A stretch of 64,000 bases of DNA, taken from Puffinus mauretanicus. Lineage: Eukaryota; Chordata; Aves; Procellariiformes; Procellariidae. The notes below the pieces were generated by a model. It ran no database searches, was not told the origin of the DNA, and worked only from the letters and a program-made list of their open reading frames with translations. The position numbers and the translations under genes were made by a program. Location of the stretch: the NCBI GenBank assembly GCA_023333565.1, contig JAJKFH010000102.1, forward strand, positions 4,667,001-4,731,000. Reading direction: 5' to 3'. Positions 24,101-37,528 of the stretch are shown one piece after another; the first letter of the stretch is position 1; each line of letters begins with the position of its first letter.

Positions 24101-27100
24101 ACATTTCAGAGTTCTTAAAGAGGCCTAGCATTTCCAGAAGGAGAAAGGTGACAATTTCTTTAGGAAGCCATACACAAGCTAAGCATATGGTTTATGGCAA
24201 ACTATAATAATAGCTTAATGGCTATTACATTCTAGCGTGAGGTGACTGCAAATTGGTGTAGCTCAATTTACTTCAGAAGGAGTGCCTGCATTTTCAGCAG
24301 CTGAAATTTGTCTCTTATTGGCCTCTTATAAAGGCCTCTCATGACAGCTGGGTTCGCAGGGTGTTATAAAGGGTGGACGAGAGGGGACTGGCCAAACTTC
24401 AGACCTTGGGAATAGATTCCAGAAGGGGACAGAAATGAGCATCTCTCCCTCGCCCCTTCATTTTGACCAGCTCCCATCCCACTGGCTGCCGAAGTCCAAC
24501 TGCCTGGTTGCATTTGCTGCTCTCCATCCTGCCTCCTCCACATTGCCTCACATCACTAAATTGGCTGTGGCCCCAACACTGCAATTATTTCTGCTAGTGC
24601 CTGGTTTGTGCTCACTAAGTTGTCCTGGTGGACTTCTTGCAACAGTGGCTTTTAGTCTTGTTGATTTACACTAGGTTTCATGGATTTTAAGTTCTTTCCT
24701 TTCCTTTATCTGTACTGAATGCTCCATCCTGGTTATTAAGCTTCTTAACTAGTGCGTTATTTTTTAATTTTATTTTATTTTTGTGTGTGTATGTCTTATG
24801 GCCTGTGTGCATCTTGTGAACATGGGTTGGCTCTCTCTCTAACTCAGAAGGAAGTGTCCTGTTAGAGAAACACGCTTGTCATGCTGTGAACAGAGTTATC
24901 TTATGGCTGTGTTCTCGTGCTGAATGGCAGCCCCAGAACAGCACAGTGGCATAATTAGGTGACTTAAAACCTAATGTGGATTTAGATCCAAAAAGAATAC
25001 ATTCTGGTGGATTTTAGCTTAGATCATGAACACCCACAGATAAATGTCCAGGAGAAAAAAACATTTGAGCTGATGGGCAGGGTTGATTGACTGTGTTAAG
25101 AAATGTATATAAACAAACCCTGAATAAAATTGGCTTGAAAACAATGGGAATGGAGCTGTAGAACAGACTTCAACTGGATAGGAGGCAAAAAAAAACTCTG
25201 AATGAAGTAGTTTTATGATAGTGTGATCAATTACCACACAGGATTTTTTCATCTTTTTTTAAATAAGAGAAAATAGACTCAGTGACCTAGGGAATCACTC
25301 CTTATCTTGTCTTTTGAGGTACTAGCTTTTTTGTTTAAATATGGTCTGAATCCTTTCTCCTCCTAGCAGTATCACTGAGCTGCAGATATAAAGACTTTCA
25401 GTAGCTTGCTAGATAGGTTGAAATAAACTCCGTCACTGTTACAACACTGTGTTAGGTTTGACTGTTCTAGAAGGAGCACTGGCAATTTCTGAGCTGGTGG
25501 GTTTGAGTGTGTTTCAAATACCGGTGAAGTAACTTGAAAGCATCCAGATATTTAGAACACACCATAAAGTTTTTCACCAAATCAGGGACATAAAGTGAAA
25601 AGTTAAGTTTTTGCCTGGTTTTGCGCTTAAGGCTATGGGGTAGGTGAGAGGAATGATTTTGGGTATGCCATTTTGGTCTGCTCAAGTGCTGGGCTTGCAA
25701 TGTCTGCAGGCTCGAATGTGAGGTGGAAGTAAACTAAGTCCTGTCCGGAGGGAAACTCTCACTAAAGCACATTTGAGCCAACATTATTTATGCCATCTTT
25801 GTTAGCAGCTGGATGTGTTAAGTGAAATGGTGGTTGAGCTATGGTATATGATACCATTGCACCTTTTTCTCCAAGTTACATTTTCTTCTTACGTGAACAA
25901 CTACTGAGTATCAGAAAAACATAGATGAGATCCTGAACCTGTTGAGGTTTATGGGAGCCTGGCTTTTACCTTTAGAGAGATTATGATATTTCTCATTTTT
26001 GTTGTGCAAGATACCCTTTGTTTTAGTCGTGTGTGGTTCTGTTCAGTGACAGCTTTGAAAAAGAGGTAAGCTGAACAATGTTTTTTGTTTTTGTTTGGGT
26101 TTTTTTTTGCCTTGGTCTCTGACTGGAAACAAAGCTGTTCCTCTGATTGGCATTAGTGTTGTGCTGGGACTGCAAACAGAAAGAATTTCACTGTATGGTA
26201 TCTGGTAACATTGGATCCAGAATACTGAATGTGGTCGTCCAGGCTGCGTGCTACCAATTCCTCCCACAGAGGGAGGGGACCCAGCCAGAAGGGTGGGTAC
26301 CACCGCTCAGAGAGGCAAAAGTGGGAGTGCATCGGCATCGCGCACACACACAGACACTCTTCAGCACTTGTGCAGAAACATTATTTTCAGATATTAAAAA
26401 AAGCCGTAATATAGCACTATAATAAACAGGTTAAAACATTTCTAGCTTTTAGCAAGCTGACAGGTACTGTTATTGCCCCAGGCCCTCACCATTAGTTTGC
26501 CTCTTAAAGGCAAGCATTTCCTTTGGTTTATGACCCCAGGGAGGGATTCAGCCAATTTTATAGAGAAGTCTAAGGGGAGAAGGGCAAAAAGCTTAGGTGT
26601 TGCTTCACGAACAATCTTACTGGAACCCTGAAGTGGGGTTTAAGTGGAACTTAAGCACGCTACTAGGTGATTGCAGTCTACATTAAATAAATGATCTCTT
26701 TTCTATACCTTACTTATGCAGGTATTTACATTCTGAAAGCCGCACCACCCCATCATTTTTTTTATAGCATGTGATCGCAAGTACAATGTTCATTATGTAG
26801 CTGTTGCCAACAACAAATGCTCCAAAGGTGTCAGAAGAAATGCTTCATTGTCTAGCAAAACTGGGAGACAGTTCTGTTTAAAAATATAAAATAAAAAAAA
26901 ATTAGAAATAAGAAGAAAAAAAACCTCATCTGGGGAAAAATGCTCGTCTCTTAAAAAGAAAATACAAAACCCAGAAAAGTCTCAAATGTTTCTTCAAATA
27001 TTGACATTTCCCTCTATTGTTTCCCTAAAAAAAAAAAATCTTCAGCAATGTGTTTATGACTGAATAGGGACTTCTGCTACCGTAGATATGCTCTGCTATC

Positions 27101-29342
27101 TGCTATGCTAGATATTTGTTCTCATCTTTCCCCAGCTTTTAATAGTTAAAATAATATGGCTAAGGATTAGCTATACTGTAACTTTTCGATGACTGCTGTA
27201 TGTGTGCGTCTTGCAAACTGCATTAACACAGTGTTCTTTTAAGAGTCTATCTGAAGACCACAAAAGCAAAGAAAATTCAGTTCCTGTAAAATCCCGTAAC
27301 TCATCTTGTTACACTGAGGTATGGGCAGAATTTTCAGAACCGTGTGTGATCCTGCATGCCATATGTATTGTATGGTATCCAAGCACAATGGGTGGTTTTT
27401 ACAGCTGATGGAGAAAAGAAATGTAAAGCAAAACAGACTGTCAGTTTCTGTGTTTATTCTGGAAAAAAATTATATTACAGAAATCAAGTGATTTGTTGCT
27501 TGACATTACCATGGACAGATAATGTCGCTCCAGTGTTTGTTCATAGTCTTGTGTATCTGTGGCTGCCCACTGGAAACAGAAAGCTGAAGAGCATCAGCCA
27601 TTCATTTCAGTGGTTCGGAATTAACATGCTTTTTAAGTGATCATAGTAATTTTAAATGCAGCTTGATCAAAATACTGCTATTAATTTACAGTCTCAAAAC
27701 AGAGCCTGAACTCATCTGGCATGTCTTTGAAGGAGGCAAACTGGGGAAAAAAAGCCAGTGTTTTCGGTGCTAACAGCAGAAATGGGACTAATTAGTGAAA
27801 TAATGACACTAGTTCTGTTGTGCTTGTAAAATCTACTTCAGATTTAATATCACAGGACAAGAGCAGAAAAATTTCAAACAATCTGCATGTCTCAGGCAAA
27901 ATATTTTTAGATACTTGAGAATAAATATGTATTCTTATCTTTTCATTTAAGTGTCCTCTCATCTTCAGTATCTTTCACGTTAAAATATGTATGGTCTATC
28001 TGATATTTATCAGAATGAATTCCAGTTACAAAGTGTTGGACTTTAAGGGCAGCCAAGGAACACTTAACATCCTTGTGCAGAGGCACAGATCTGGTAAGAG
28101 TCTCTGGCAGGTTTCTATCCCCTTTTCCGATCCTGCAGTCACCCTCCACTTGCATCAGCTCTCCATCACGCATGGAAGCAGATTGCAGGTTGTTCAGGTT
28201 TACCCTAGCAGCTAGTGAGCATAAGGGACTTTTCTGGCAGCAAGAATACAAGGACTGTTTTCTTACACTTTCCATCAGCTAGAAGAGCTCCATATTAAAA
28301 ACTAAAACTTATTAATTTTTGGTTTTGTTTTTTTTTTTTTTTTTGAAAGTCAACTTTCAATTAGTATATTTTATATTTAACTAGATTCCTTTCTGTAAGG
28401 GACTTGTCAAAGGTTCTGTGAAAGCCAAATTGGTTATTTCAGTGCATACCTTTACTGTCATCCTGCTGATGCGTTCATTCTGAAAGATTTGAGGGACATC
28501 ACTTTCTTGTATAGAATTGTACAGAATACTGGTAATCAATCTTAATTTCTTTTCCAAGGGTTTTCCTTTGTAATTCTCTCTCCTTGTTTCATCTAGTTTG
28601 GCTGAAGTTAAAATTAATGATTGACTATTTGTTGTTCCTAAAGTTTCACCTAAAACAACTTTATGTACTGGAAATGAAAATATTGAATTCCCGAATCTAA
28701 GAAGATTATTGGAAATACTTAACTATGTCCCTGTGAAGCTGTCAAAAATAAAAGGTGCAGAGATAGTAATCATGGTTCTAAGTTAAATTAAATATGGTTG
28801 AATCAACTACTTTTTTTTTTTTTCCCCCTGAGCTTGTCCTGTTGATAATGTCATGTGTTTTCAATGTTGTTAGGTCTAGTTCTGTAAAATTTAGGAAATT
28901 ACAGCTATCTTCTTTCTGAAACATTTTTTGTACTCCTTTTATGAAAATGGCTGTATCGTTGATAATTTGTGTTTGTACTTGTGTCTTCCTTCAAATACAC
29001 ACATCAAAATTTTGCTGACTGAATATAATTTCCTAGCATTTTCAACATTAGAAGAGGTATCTAACTCCCAAATAAAAAGGATTCCGGGTTAGATTCACAT
29101 AACCCTTAGCTTAAATACATCTTTGTATCAAAAAAACAAAAGACCAGAGACAAGATGATCTTTTGTGTGTGAGGTATAGATGGAGAAAAGGTAAGCCAGT
29201 ATTAGTGTCCAGACAGGGAGCCTCTCTGATTCTGGAACCAGGGTCCAAACAAGCCACACACACGACCACTGGTGTGGGATAGAAGGGGACCTTGGGGGCA
29301 TGGGTAAGTGGGCCTATGTGTTGATGTAGTGGGTCGGAGGAG
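21197..29342. other. Intergenic desert downstream of the ERV
   Basis: No gene was recognised across about 8 kb. Contents are AT-rich DNA, an imperfect ~24-bp direct repeat (about 21800-21852, TATACTCTTAATATTTAT-like), poly(A) runs near 22268 and 22808, and a long T run near 28328-28345. Open frames are short and show no family similarity. Confidence 0.6.
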
Positions 29343-29915
29343 TGTCAAGGTTTAACCCCAGCCAGCAACTAAGCACCACACAACTGCTCGCTCACTCCCC
29401 CCTGGTGGGATGGGGGAGAGAATCGGAAGGGTAAAAGTGAGAAAACTTGTGGGTTGAAATAAAGACAGTTTAATAGGTAAAGCAAAAGCTGCACACACAA
29501 GCAAAGCAAAACAAGGAATTCATTCACTACTTCCCATTGGCAGGCAGGTGTTCAGTCATCTCCAGGAAAGCAGGGTTCCATCACGTGAAGCAGTTACTTG
29601 GGAAGACAAACACCATCACCCCGAACATCCCCCCATTCCTTCTTCTTTCTCCAGTTTTATATGCTGAGCATGATGTCATATGGTACGGAATACCGCATTG
29701 GCCAGTTGGGTCAACTGTCCTGGCTATGCTCTTTCCCATCTTCTTGTGCACCTGGCAAAGCCTGGGAAGCTGAAAAGTCCTTGACTATAAGCACCACTTA
29801 GCAACAACTAAAACATCAGTGTGTCATCAGCATTATTGTTATACTAAATCCAAAACACAGCACTATACCAGCTACTAGGAAGAAAATTAATTCTATCCCA
29901 GTCAAAACCAGGACA
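29343..29915 (-). mobile_element. Solo LTR, ERVL-like, with 5-bp target-site duplication AGGAG
   Basis: On the minus strand it runs from TGTCCTGGTTTTGACTGGGA to GGCTGGGGTTAAACCTTGACA, 573 bp, and has TG...CA ends. AGGAG flanks both sides (29338-29342 and 29916-29920). A canonical TATAAA (plus-strand TTTATA at 29656-29661) and an ATTAAA poly(A) signal (plus-strand TTTAAT at 29469-29474) are intact. A segment shared with the other two LTRs reads ACTGTCTTTATTTCAACCCA. No internal region is present. It is more similar in U3 to the LTR at 20636 than to the one at 37007 (for example the CATGCTCAGCATATAA block), which suggests at least two subfamilies. Confidence 0.93.
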
Positions 29916-32900
29916 AGGAGAGACCATGATCATCTGTCTTGATTTCTCCATCATCACACTTTGCAAATAGCCAGGCATCCTCCAACCCAGTGCTTGGAGT
30001 ATCCAAGGTACTCTCAGGAATACAAAAGGAAAGTCCTTGAATCAGGTCCTTGTATCAGACTGGAGTATGGATTTCACTTCCCCAGTTCATCCTCCTTCTC
30101 ATGCAAAATTCAGTTACTTTAGCTTCATGCAGTTTAAATTAATTTCCTTCCATCAGTATAAATAATGTCAGGGAGATATTACACTATACATCTGTGTCTT
30201 TGCAGCCTGGGGATATTGTAGGGTAGCAGTTCTCAGACCATCTGAATGCATTCTGCAAAGGGACTTTTTTATACCATTATCCCAAATTGTCCTTCCAGGT
30301 GCCTCCAGGATCTCTTTCAGCTGAACCAGAATTGGGGTGAACAATCAGTGTGGGTGGGTGAAGAGAGGAAGAGAGAGAAAAAGGAAATACTGGGATAAAT
30401 TTGCCAAAGAATAAGGGCCCAGAGGGCCCTGCCACCAAGGAATTGTAAAAGCTTGTAGAGCTTCTCTGGTCTAAATCACAATAGCATGCCTGCTATTTTA
30501 TTCCTTGCTATTAGTTCACACCAGAAGCTACTGCAACAGCTCTTTGAGAGGCACTGAGTTGATAGGGCTAGTCATCTCAAGGCAACTTATGTTACAAGCA
30601 CAGGACATAAAAGTATTTCTTGGCAGGATCTCCTGTTCTGAAGCCTGCCCACTAACTTGCCATAAAATTTTAGGAATATCTGTCCTTTGGATTAGTCCCT
30701 CTTATTACTGATTCCTTTACAATTTTTTAGGATCGAACCCATCTTTTGATCCTACTTCAAGATTCATGTTCAAAATAATCTTTTATATGACAGAATATTT
30801 TTATTAACTTCATTTAATACAACTTCCATGACTTATAAGACTATAAAATAATTTATTGCTTGTTATCACATCTGTTCAGAAGTGGCAGAACATACTATGC
30901 TTAGATAAATAAATACCTAGAGACATAGATTGTCTAATGCATGGGGCCTAACTTTCTGATCTTGCAAATTATTTCACATTTTCATCTTACAAAGTGCAGA
31001 TCTAATTGGGATTTGGAAGGCGAGGAGGAGAGTATATATGAGTGACTTTCATGAACCATGGGCAATTTAGTAGCCACAGCTGAACCTAGTGCTAGCTTCT
31101 CCGAAGCTCATGGGCTTTAGATTTAAATTCTATATTAGCAAAGCAAATCTAGTTGTGAAATTCAGAAGCAGATTTGGAAATGGTCTCTTTCACACTGCTA
31201 TCTGGGTTTGCACTAAAAATTATGTCTAGAATAAGTAAGGAATGAAGAAAGGTGAACAAACACCAGTGAATATATAGAATTAAAACATGACTAGATTAAA
31301 GTATAGATATTGTGTGCCTCTATCTCTTCAAATCATGTGGTATGTGGGGTTCAGATCAGAACCTGAGTATATCTTGGCTTTGTGGGATTTTTAAATCATT
31401 ACCTACCTGAAGCCATCAACTATCATTGATCTCAACACAGGTAGTAATTAATCTCAATTAATCTTACTGTCCTTGGTAGTTGTGAAGAAATTATTCTGAA
31501 CGTGTCCTGAGAATGACCATATAGTCTTGTCAGCCTGAGTCTTCTCACACAAAAGTGAAAATCATGATAATGAATGCTAACTTTATGGCCAAGAAATGCA
31601 AGCAGAGTTACTACCACTAGTGCTTTTACCTGTGGCAATAGGAGAATCGCAGCCTGGCTATCTGCTTTCCAGTGGAGATGGGGTAGGATCATAGCATAAC
31701 AGGAGATACCTATATCATTACATGCCTTGAGCTTTTAATTGCTTTAATCCACTTTCTGATGAAACATAGATGTCTCTCAAGAAGTTAATAGAGTTGGACC
31801 GAGACGAATATGCTCTGAAGCATTTATAAGAAATGCTTGCATACTGAGTACTATAGTGTGAAACTAAACCAGCCGTGCACTGAATTTAGAGGAGACAGTG
31901 CACAGCCCTATCCAACGAGATGTTGAAGATGCAAAGCTCTTCTTTATGTTACAGTTCAGGGCCCTAGTTACTGTAGCCACAGGATATTTGTCATAAATTA
32001 GAATACCAATTACATTCATGTACCCTTCATATCTGAGAAAATAGATTGGTTTCAATATATTTATTATTCTATATATGCTGTATTAGGACATAACAATTCT
32101 CTGCAACACTTTCAGAGTATTTGCTCAATAGACAATGAGCTATAGAGGTTATTGAAAACATTGTTGAAACATAAATCAGACAAGAGCAGAGAGATTTGTG
32201 ATGGCCTTGGGACAAAAAGTTTAGAGGAGAAATAACATTTTCATAGGTGTGGCCCTTTGATGTTCTCTATATTACAGGATGAAAGACTTGGACTTTGTTC
32301 TCAAGTTTGATTTCTCGCTACATAAGTATTTCTGATTACTATGCACGATTTCCCCCTCTAGATCAGATACATAAAACAAGGATGAAAAAGCAGATTTGGA
32401 TTGAAGATGCAAAAGAAATAACATGGTTTTGGTCTAAACAATTGTTTAGTTACAAAGTAGTTAGTAATTTTTGTGTGTATTCTTTCTATAGAGAATTATT
32501 TGATGGAAACATGATTGAAAGACATCAAAGAAAGTTTTGGGAATTCCTTATCTGTTGCATATCAGTGCACATTTATACCTTAATGTGGCATCAGATAAAA
32601 GTCTCAATACTCTCTTAGGTGAATGGAAAAGGGAAATGAATGCATGTATTCCCTTAGATCATATTGCTGTATGTATCCATTAAGTTTATCTAGACAGTTT
32701 TCAAAAGGCATAATGATTCCTTGGTTACATCTTCAGTTGTTCACTGATGATTATGGTCAGACCAATTAATTTTAATAGTTTTGTACTGTTGCATAGCAAA
32801 GTTTCACTTTTCCTAAATCAAGTTTCTGTTGAGCATCGTGAATAAAGACCATGAAATATGAATCTCCATGTCTCATGACATGGAAGTAAGGCTTGTTTTA

Positions 32901-35900
32901 AAATTTTTAAAAGCAGGCAGGTGGCAAAGGATCTTCAAGTATATTTACACCACCCAATATATATATTAGAAATTCCAAGCTAGGTCTGAATGGGCTGGTC
33001 TATCTGTATCAGCAAATGCATTACTGCACAAAACCTGCTGGAAGTAGTATCAAGAGCGATTTTACAAGGGGAGGAACTAAGAGGGTTGTGCTTTCTTTGA
33101 CCCCTTAATACTGATTGGTTGCACGCTCATTGCTATTCACGTAATGCAGTAACAGCTGTGTGCCTGTGCACAGCCACAAACAAATTCCATGCAGTTGGTA
33201 CAATGTCTAGTTCTGCTTGTATGCATGTTAACATGAAACCGTGCTCAGAAAAATTAAACTTGCCTCACAGCAAAGCAAAATAGCATGCTGCTGTCCCAGT
33301 TAATGCTGCCAGTTCCAGAGCTCGTTAGTTCAAAGCTCTCTCAGATATCACCTCTGTTTCTGCACAGTCCTCCACTGCATGTTATAGATACACTTAAGGT
33401 TCTCTCATGTGGATTTGGGCTCTTAAGTCACTGTGCAGCATCTGGAAAATATATTCAAGACAACCAAATCTTTGTGAAATACCATGATTGATTTCATTAT
33501 TATTATTATTTTATTTCTAACTCTTGACCACCAAATAAATTTTGTTTTTAAAAATGAATGACTAGTCCCACCCTCTTCCCTCTTGAAGGCTTTATTCAAG
33601 AAGGCTTCCTTCCCCCCTCACCCCCCCCAAAAAGTCCCTCACATCCACATGTAGATCTTGATAAATTTGTAAGTAGCTTAGGTTACTTTAAAGCTAAACA
33701 TGTGTGTGGTACTTGAACAGGATTTCCAAGGATCTGATCTTCCATTGCTTTGTATCTCCTGTATAATTTTCCATATTTATGGCACTCTGAATGGCGCAGA
33801 GCTGTGAAAGGAGCAAGGTTTTCCTGTTTATTTTCTGAGTGATGAACTGAAATTTCTGATAATTTAAAAAGCATTGCATCAGTCTAACAGATCTTAATGA
33901 ACTTGGACAAGTCACAGGAAACCGCAAAAAAATTGTCCCTTAGCACTTGACCAATTTTGGGGTAGGATAGGTGGAATCCATCTACCAGTTCCTGTGAAAG
34001 CCAGAGGAGGTTGAGCACAGTTTAGACCAGGGTTTAGGCAAAATAAATCTATGAAGTTTGATTTAAAATCCCACAATGACTGACTCTCTTAGGAGCAGAA
34101 AAGCTTATTGTAGATAACTAGAGAAAGCAGCTCCAACACATTTCTTTTTTGAACGATGCTGAAAAACAGAGGGAATAGTTCAAATATGAGAATGTTTTTT
34201 TGAATACTTCTTATTTTTAATCCATTAGTATAATTCTCTTACAATTTGTGTAGTTTCTTCTTGCATTCTGTTATCCACAATCAGAATATTTATGTAAAAT
34301 GAGCAAGGGCAGAAGGACAGGTCTGAGCTCAACTCGGTTTCAGCATTTAAAAAGCTCTAAATTGCCCAGCGATTCTAAATCTTAGTGACAGGACAAACCA
34401 AATCTTCATATCTTGACATATTTTGGAATGTAGGGAAGTCCAGATTCACGTGTTGTCAGCTTGTGTTGAGGCACCGAAGACTTGCATAGGGCTGCTTCTT
34501 CTATCTTTTATATTAATTGTATAAAACATCACAATATTTTCAAAACCCTTTTGCACTGAGATCTGGTTTTGATTTCTTCTGCAAATTCATGAAGGAGAGT
34601 TGAGTAAGATCATTTGGAATGTTTGAGAAGAATAGTCACCCAAAATACAAGTAATTAAATGATATTTTATATGTCATGGATTAATTAATCTGGGAACTAC
34701 ATCTGAAATAAAACTCCTGCATAGCTCAGAAAAATGTTGTCCTGTTGCCAGCCTTCTATGTGACTTCTTTGCAGCTGTATGAATCATGCATCAAAATCTC
34801 AGTGCAAAGTTATCAGTATAACTTTAAAAGGAAACAAATCCAAAGTGTACTAAAACTTCCATTGAATTCAGTTATTTGCAGGCAGAAATGAGTGGTCTGT
34901 GTGTGTCCAAAGGACAGGCATAGCTATTATCAGTCTTAACATATCTCCATGGAAAAGATCAGGCAAAGCTCAGTGAGTGAGCCGCTATCCTTTTAGATGA
35001 GAAATAGCTGCTTAGTCTGCAGATTCCCTGGTACATTTCACAAGAGCAAAATTGCATGTCTCGGGTCCCATCCTAATTTCTGCTTCAGTCAGTGTACTCT
35101 AACGCTTGAAAGCCAGGAGGTTTACACAGGGTAAGCTATTCATCCCCTCTCCCATGCTACTGTGTTTCATTACATTGCTGTGTTTTCAGAGGCTATTTTA
35201 CGACACTTTCATTCACCCAGCTGAAATTATTCCAGTTTTGCAATTGGATTGATAAAATTTTTCAAATGTAGTAGGTCCATAGGATAAAAGATGTTTCATT
35301 AATGTAGCAATAAAATTAACACAGAAATATTGTTAACATGGTTGTCCAAGTTAATGATTTTAGAAGCTTTACTGACTGGGAGTTAAGTGCTCGTAGTTGA
35401 GCACCGAGGTTTCTCACACTTCTTTATACACATCAGCCCCTAGGAATAGAGTCTTGCAGCATTTATTTTCAGCTTCTGCATGGTGGCTAACTGAAGTGCC
35501 GAGTTCTGCAGGTCCTCCTGTGATAGCAGGAGCTAATGAAGCTGCTCTATTTTAAAGAGCTTCTTAATCTATGTTAATACAGGGAAGATTATTATAGAAG
35601 CAATAATAATCATAGAGAAATTGATAATGACTAGAAATCAATGTCTGGCTTGTTAATTATAAAGCTTTTACTATAAAAAGAAATCATTTAGCAACTGCAA
35701 TTAACCAGTTAGGAAGAATTTTTATTAGAAACTCCATTTAATGGGTCTTGTGGTTTTTAATGTACTGGCTGAACCATCGCTATTTTTACTCTAAATCCCT
35801 TCTCTATTTTGATGGTCAGGATGCAAAACCAGGTGAAGATTAAAACTTCCATATTTTCATCTTAACAGAACAAAACATCTTTGCTTTCATGTGAAGCCAT

Positions 35901-37006
35901 TCACCAAGACACATGGGTTGCCACCCTCTCTGCTTTGCAAAGGCACATACACACAGCTCACGTACAACAGGCATGCTCTTTCCTTCCCAGGGAGATAGGG
36001 TCTAGTGCCACTGAAGACCCAACAGAAGGGGCTCAAGGGGCAGCCAAGCTTTCCAACCTCCCAGAAAATAATTCAAATAAAGAAAATGGAGGCTGCTGTA
36101 GGGCCAATTTGCCTAAAGGTGTCCAAATGAATCTCTGCGGGTTTTTCCTCCCTTTTTGGTGAAGCAAGAATAGCCGCGAAGAAGGGCTGAGTGCCCAAAA
36201 GTTGATCTAGTTTTTTCCAGCTATTCTATTTCATCTAATAAAAGATATTCTCTGTCTTTAAGTTTTATCTTTAAAAAGATATGACTGGTTCTGCTACAAA
36301 CACAAAATGCTGGTCAGATTTACTTGATTTCTGTAATTGTACATGTTGTTTTAATCACATCTAAGTTCCCTTTCCAAATTTCTTTGAGTTCGTTTATATT
36401 ATTTACCCTGGAAAATTTCAGTTTTGACATGGCGTTTATATAAAATAAGATGAAACACAGAAGTGTTGCTTTTGTTTTGACTCTTTGGTTTTATTAAATT
36501 CTCCAAGCTAACAAAACTGGACTGGTAGTAGCCTTGTTGGGCTGAAAATGTCTGAATGGGTCTCAAGGAAACAGACCTGCTATAAGCATTGCTTTCATCA
36601 TTTTGAAAGATGATCTTGGGTTAGTTAGGTGCTAGATCCAAACTTGCCTAAAGTTTTAGTTTGTTCCAGAATAACCTGTGAGAACTTGATGGGGATTGGA
36701 ATGCCTGTCAGGCACTGACGTCCAAGGCTTGGAAGCCCAGTCTCTCTAACAAACAACAGTGCTCTTGAACAGAGTCTGAACGTATCATACTGTAAACACT
36801 GCTGAATTGGATACTATACTTGATTGATAGATAGCATGCCCACAAAACACCCAGTCGCTATTATAGCCGCAAAGTTTTAGACTTCAAAGGCTTCACTTGA
36901 ACTTCTGACTGCATTTCACAGGGGCAGTAAAGGATGCTTCTGCTTTGCTCCTGCAGAATTGTGATGGGGTACAACCTCTTTTGCATTCTAACTGAAACTA
37001 TTCATG
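29916..37006. other. Intergenic desert between the two solo LTRs
   Basis: No gene was recognised across about 7 kb. The contents are AT-rich unique DNA, an ATT microsatellite at 33495-33514, a C-rich run at 33612-33628, and an AT-rich block with many TAAT cores at about 35560-35760 that could be a conserved non-coding element (see findings). Confidence 0.6.
33495..33514. repeat. ATT microsatellite
   Basis: CATTATTATTATTATTTTAT: about five ATT units. Confidence 0.85.
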
Positions 37007-37528
37007 TGTTGTGGTTTGACCTGGCAGGCAACCAAATACCACGCAGCCGCTCACTCACTGCCCCCCGCCCCCGCCCCGGCAGAACGGGGAGAGAATCGGA
37101 AGGGTAAGAGTGAGAAAAACTCGTGGGTTGAGATAAAGACAGTTTAATAGAACAGAAAAAGGGAAAATAATAATGACAATGATAAAATATACAAAATGAG
37201 TGATGCACAATGCAATTGCTCACCACCCGCGCTGACCGATAACCAAGTAGCAATCGGTACTTCCTGGATCACGCCTACCATTCATATACTGAGCATGACA
37301 TCACATGGTATGGAATACCCCATTAGCTAGCTGGACTGGCTGTCCTGATTATGTTCCCTCCCGTCTTGTGTACCTAGCTCAGTCAGTAGGCATGGGAGCT
37401 GTCCTTGGACTAGGAGGGCACTTAGCAACAACTGAAAACATCCGTGTGTTATCAACATTCTCCTCATACTAAATCCAAAACACAGCACTAGGAAGAAATT
37501 TAACCCTATCCCAGCCAAAACCAGGACA
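37007..37528 (-). mobile_element. Solo LTR, ERVL-like, with 5-bp target-site duplication TCATG
   Basis: On the minus strand the LTR runs from TGTCCTGGTTTTGGCTGGGA to CAGGTCAAACCACAACA, 522 bp, with TG...CA ends. TCATG lies directly outside both ends (37002-37006 and 37529-37533). A 5-bp duplication fits ERVL-type integrases. Inside are an ATTAAA poly(A) signal (plus-strand TTTAAT at 37143-37148), the conserved ACTGTCTTTATCTCAACCCA segment, and a C-rich run (37059-37078 on the plus strand). The TATA position is degraded (TATATGAA). No internal retroviral sequence is present, so this is a solo LTR left by recombination between the two LTRs of a provirus. Confidence 0.93.
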
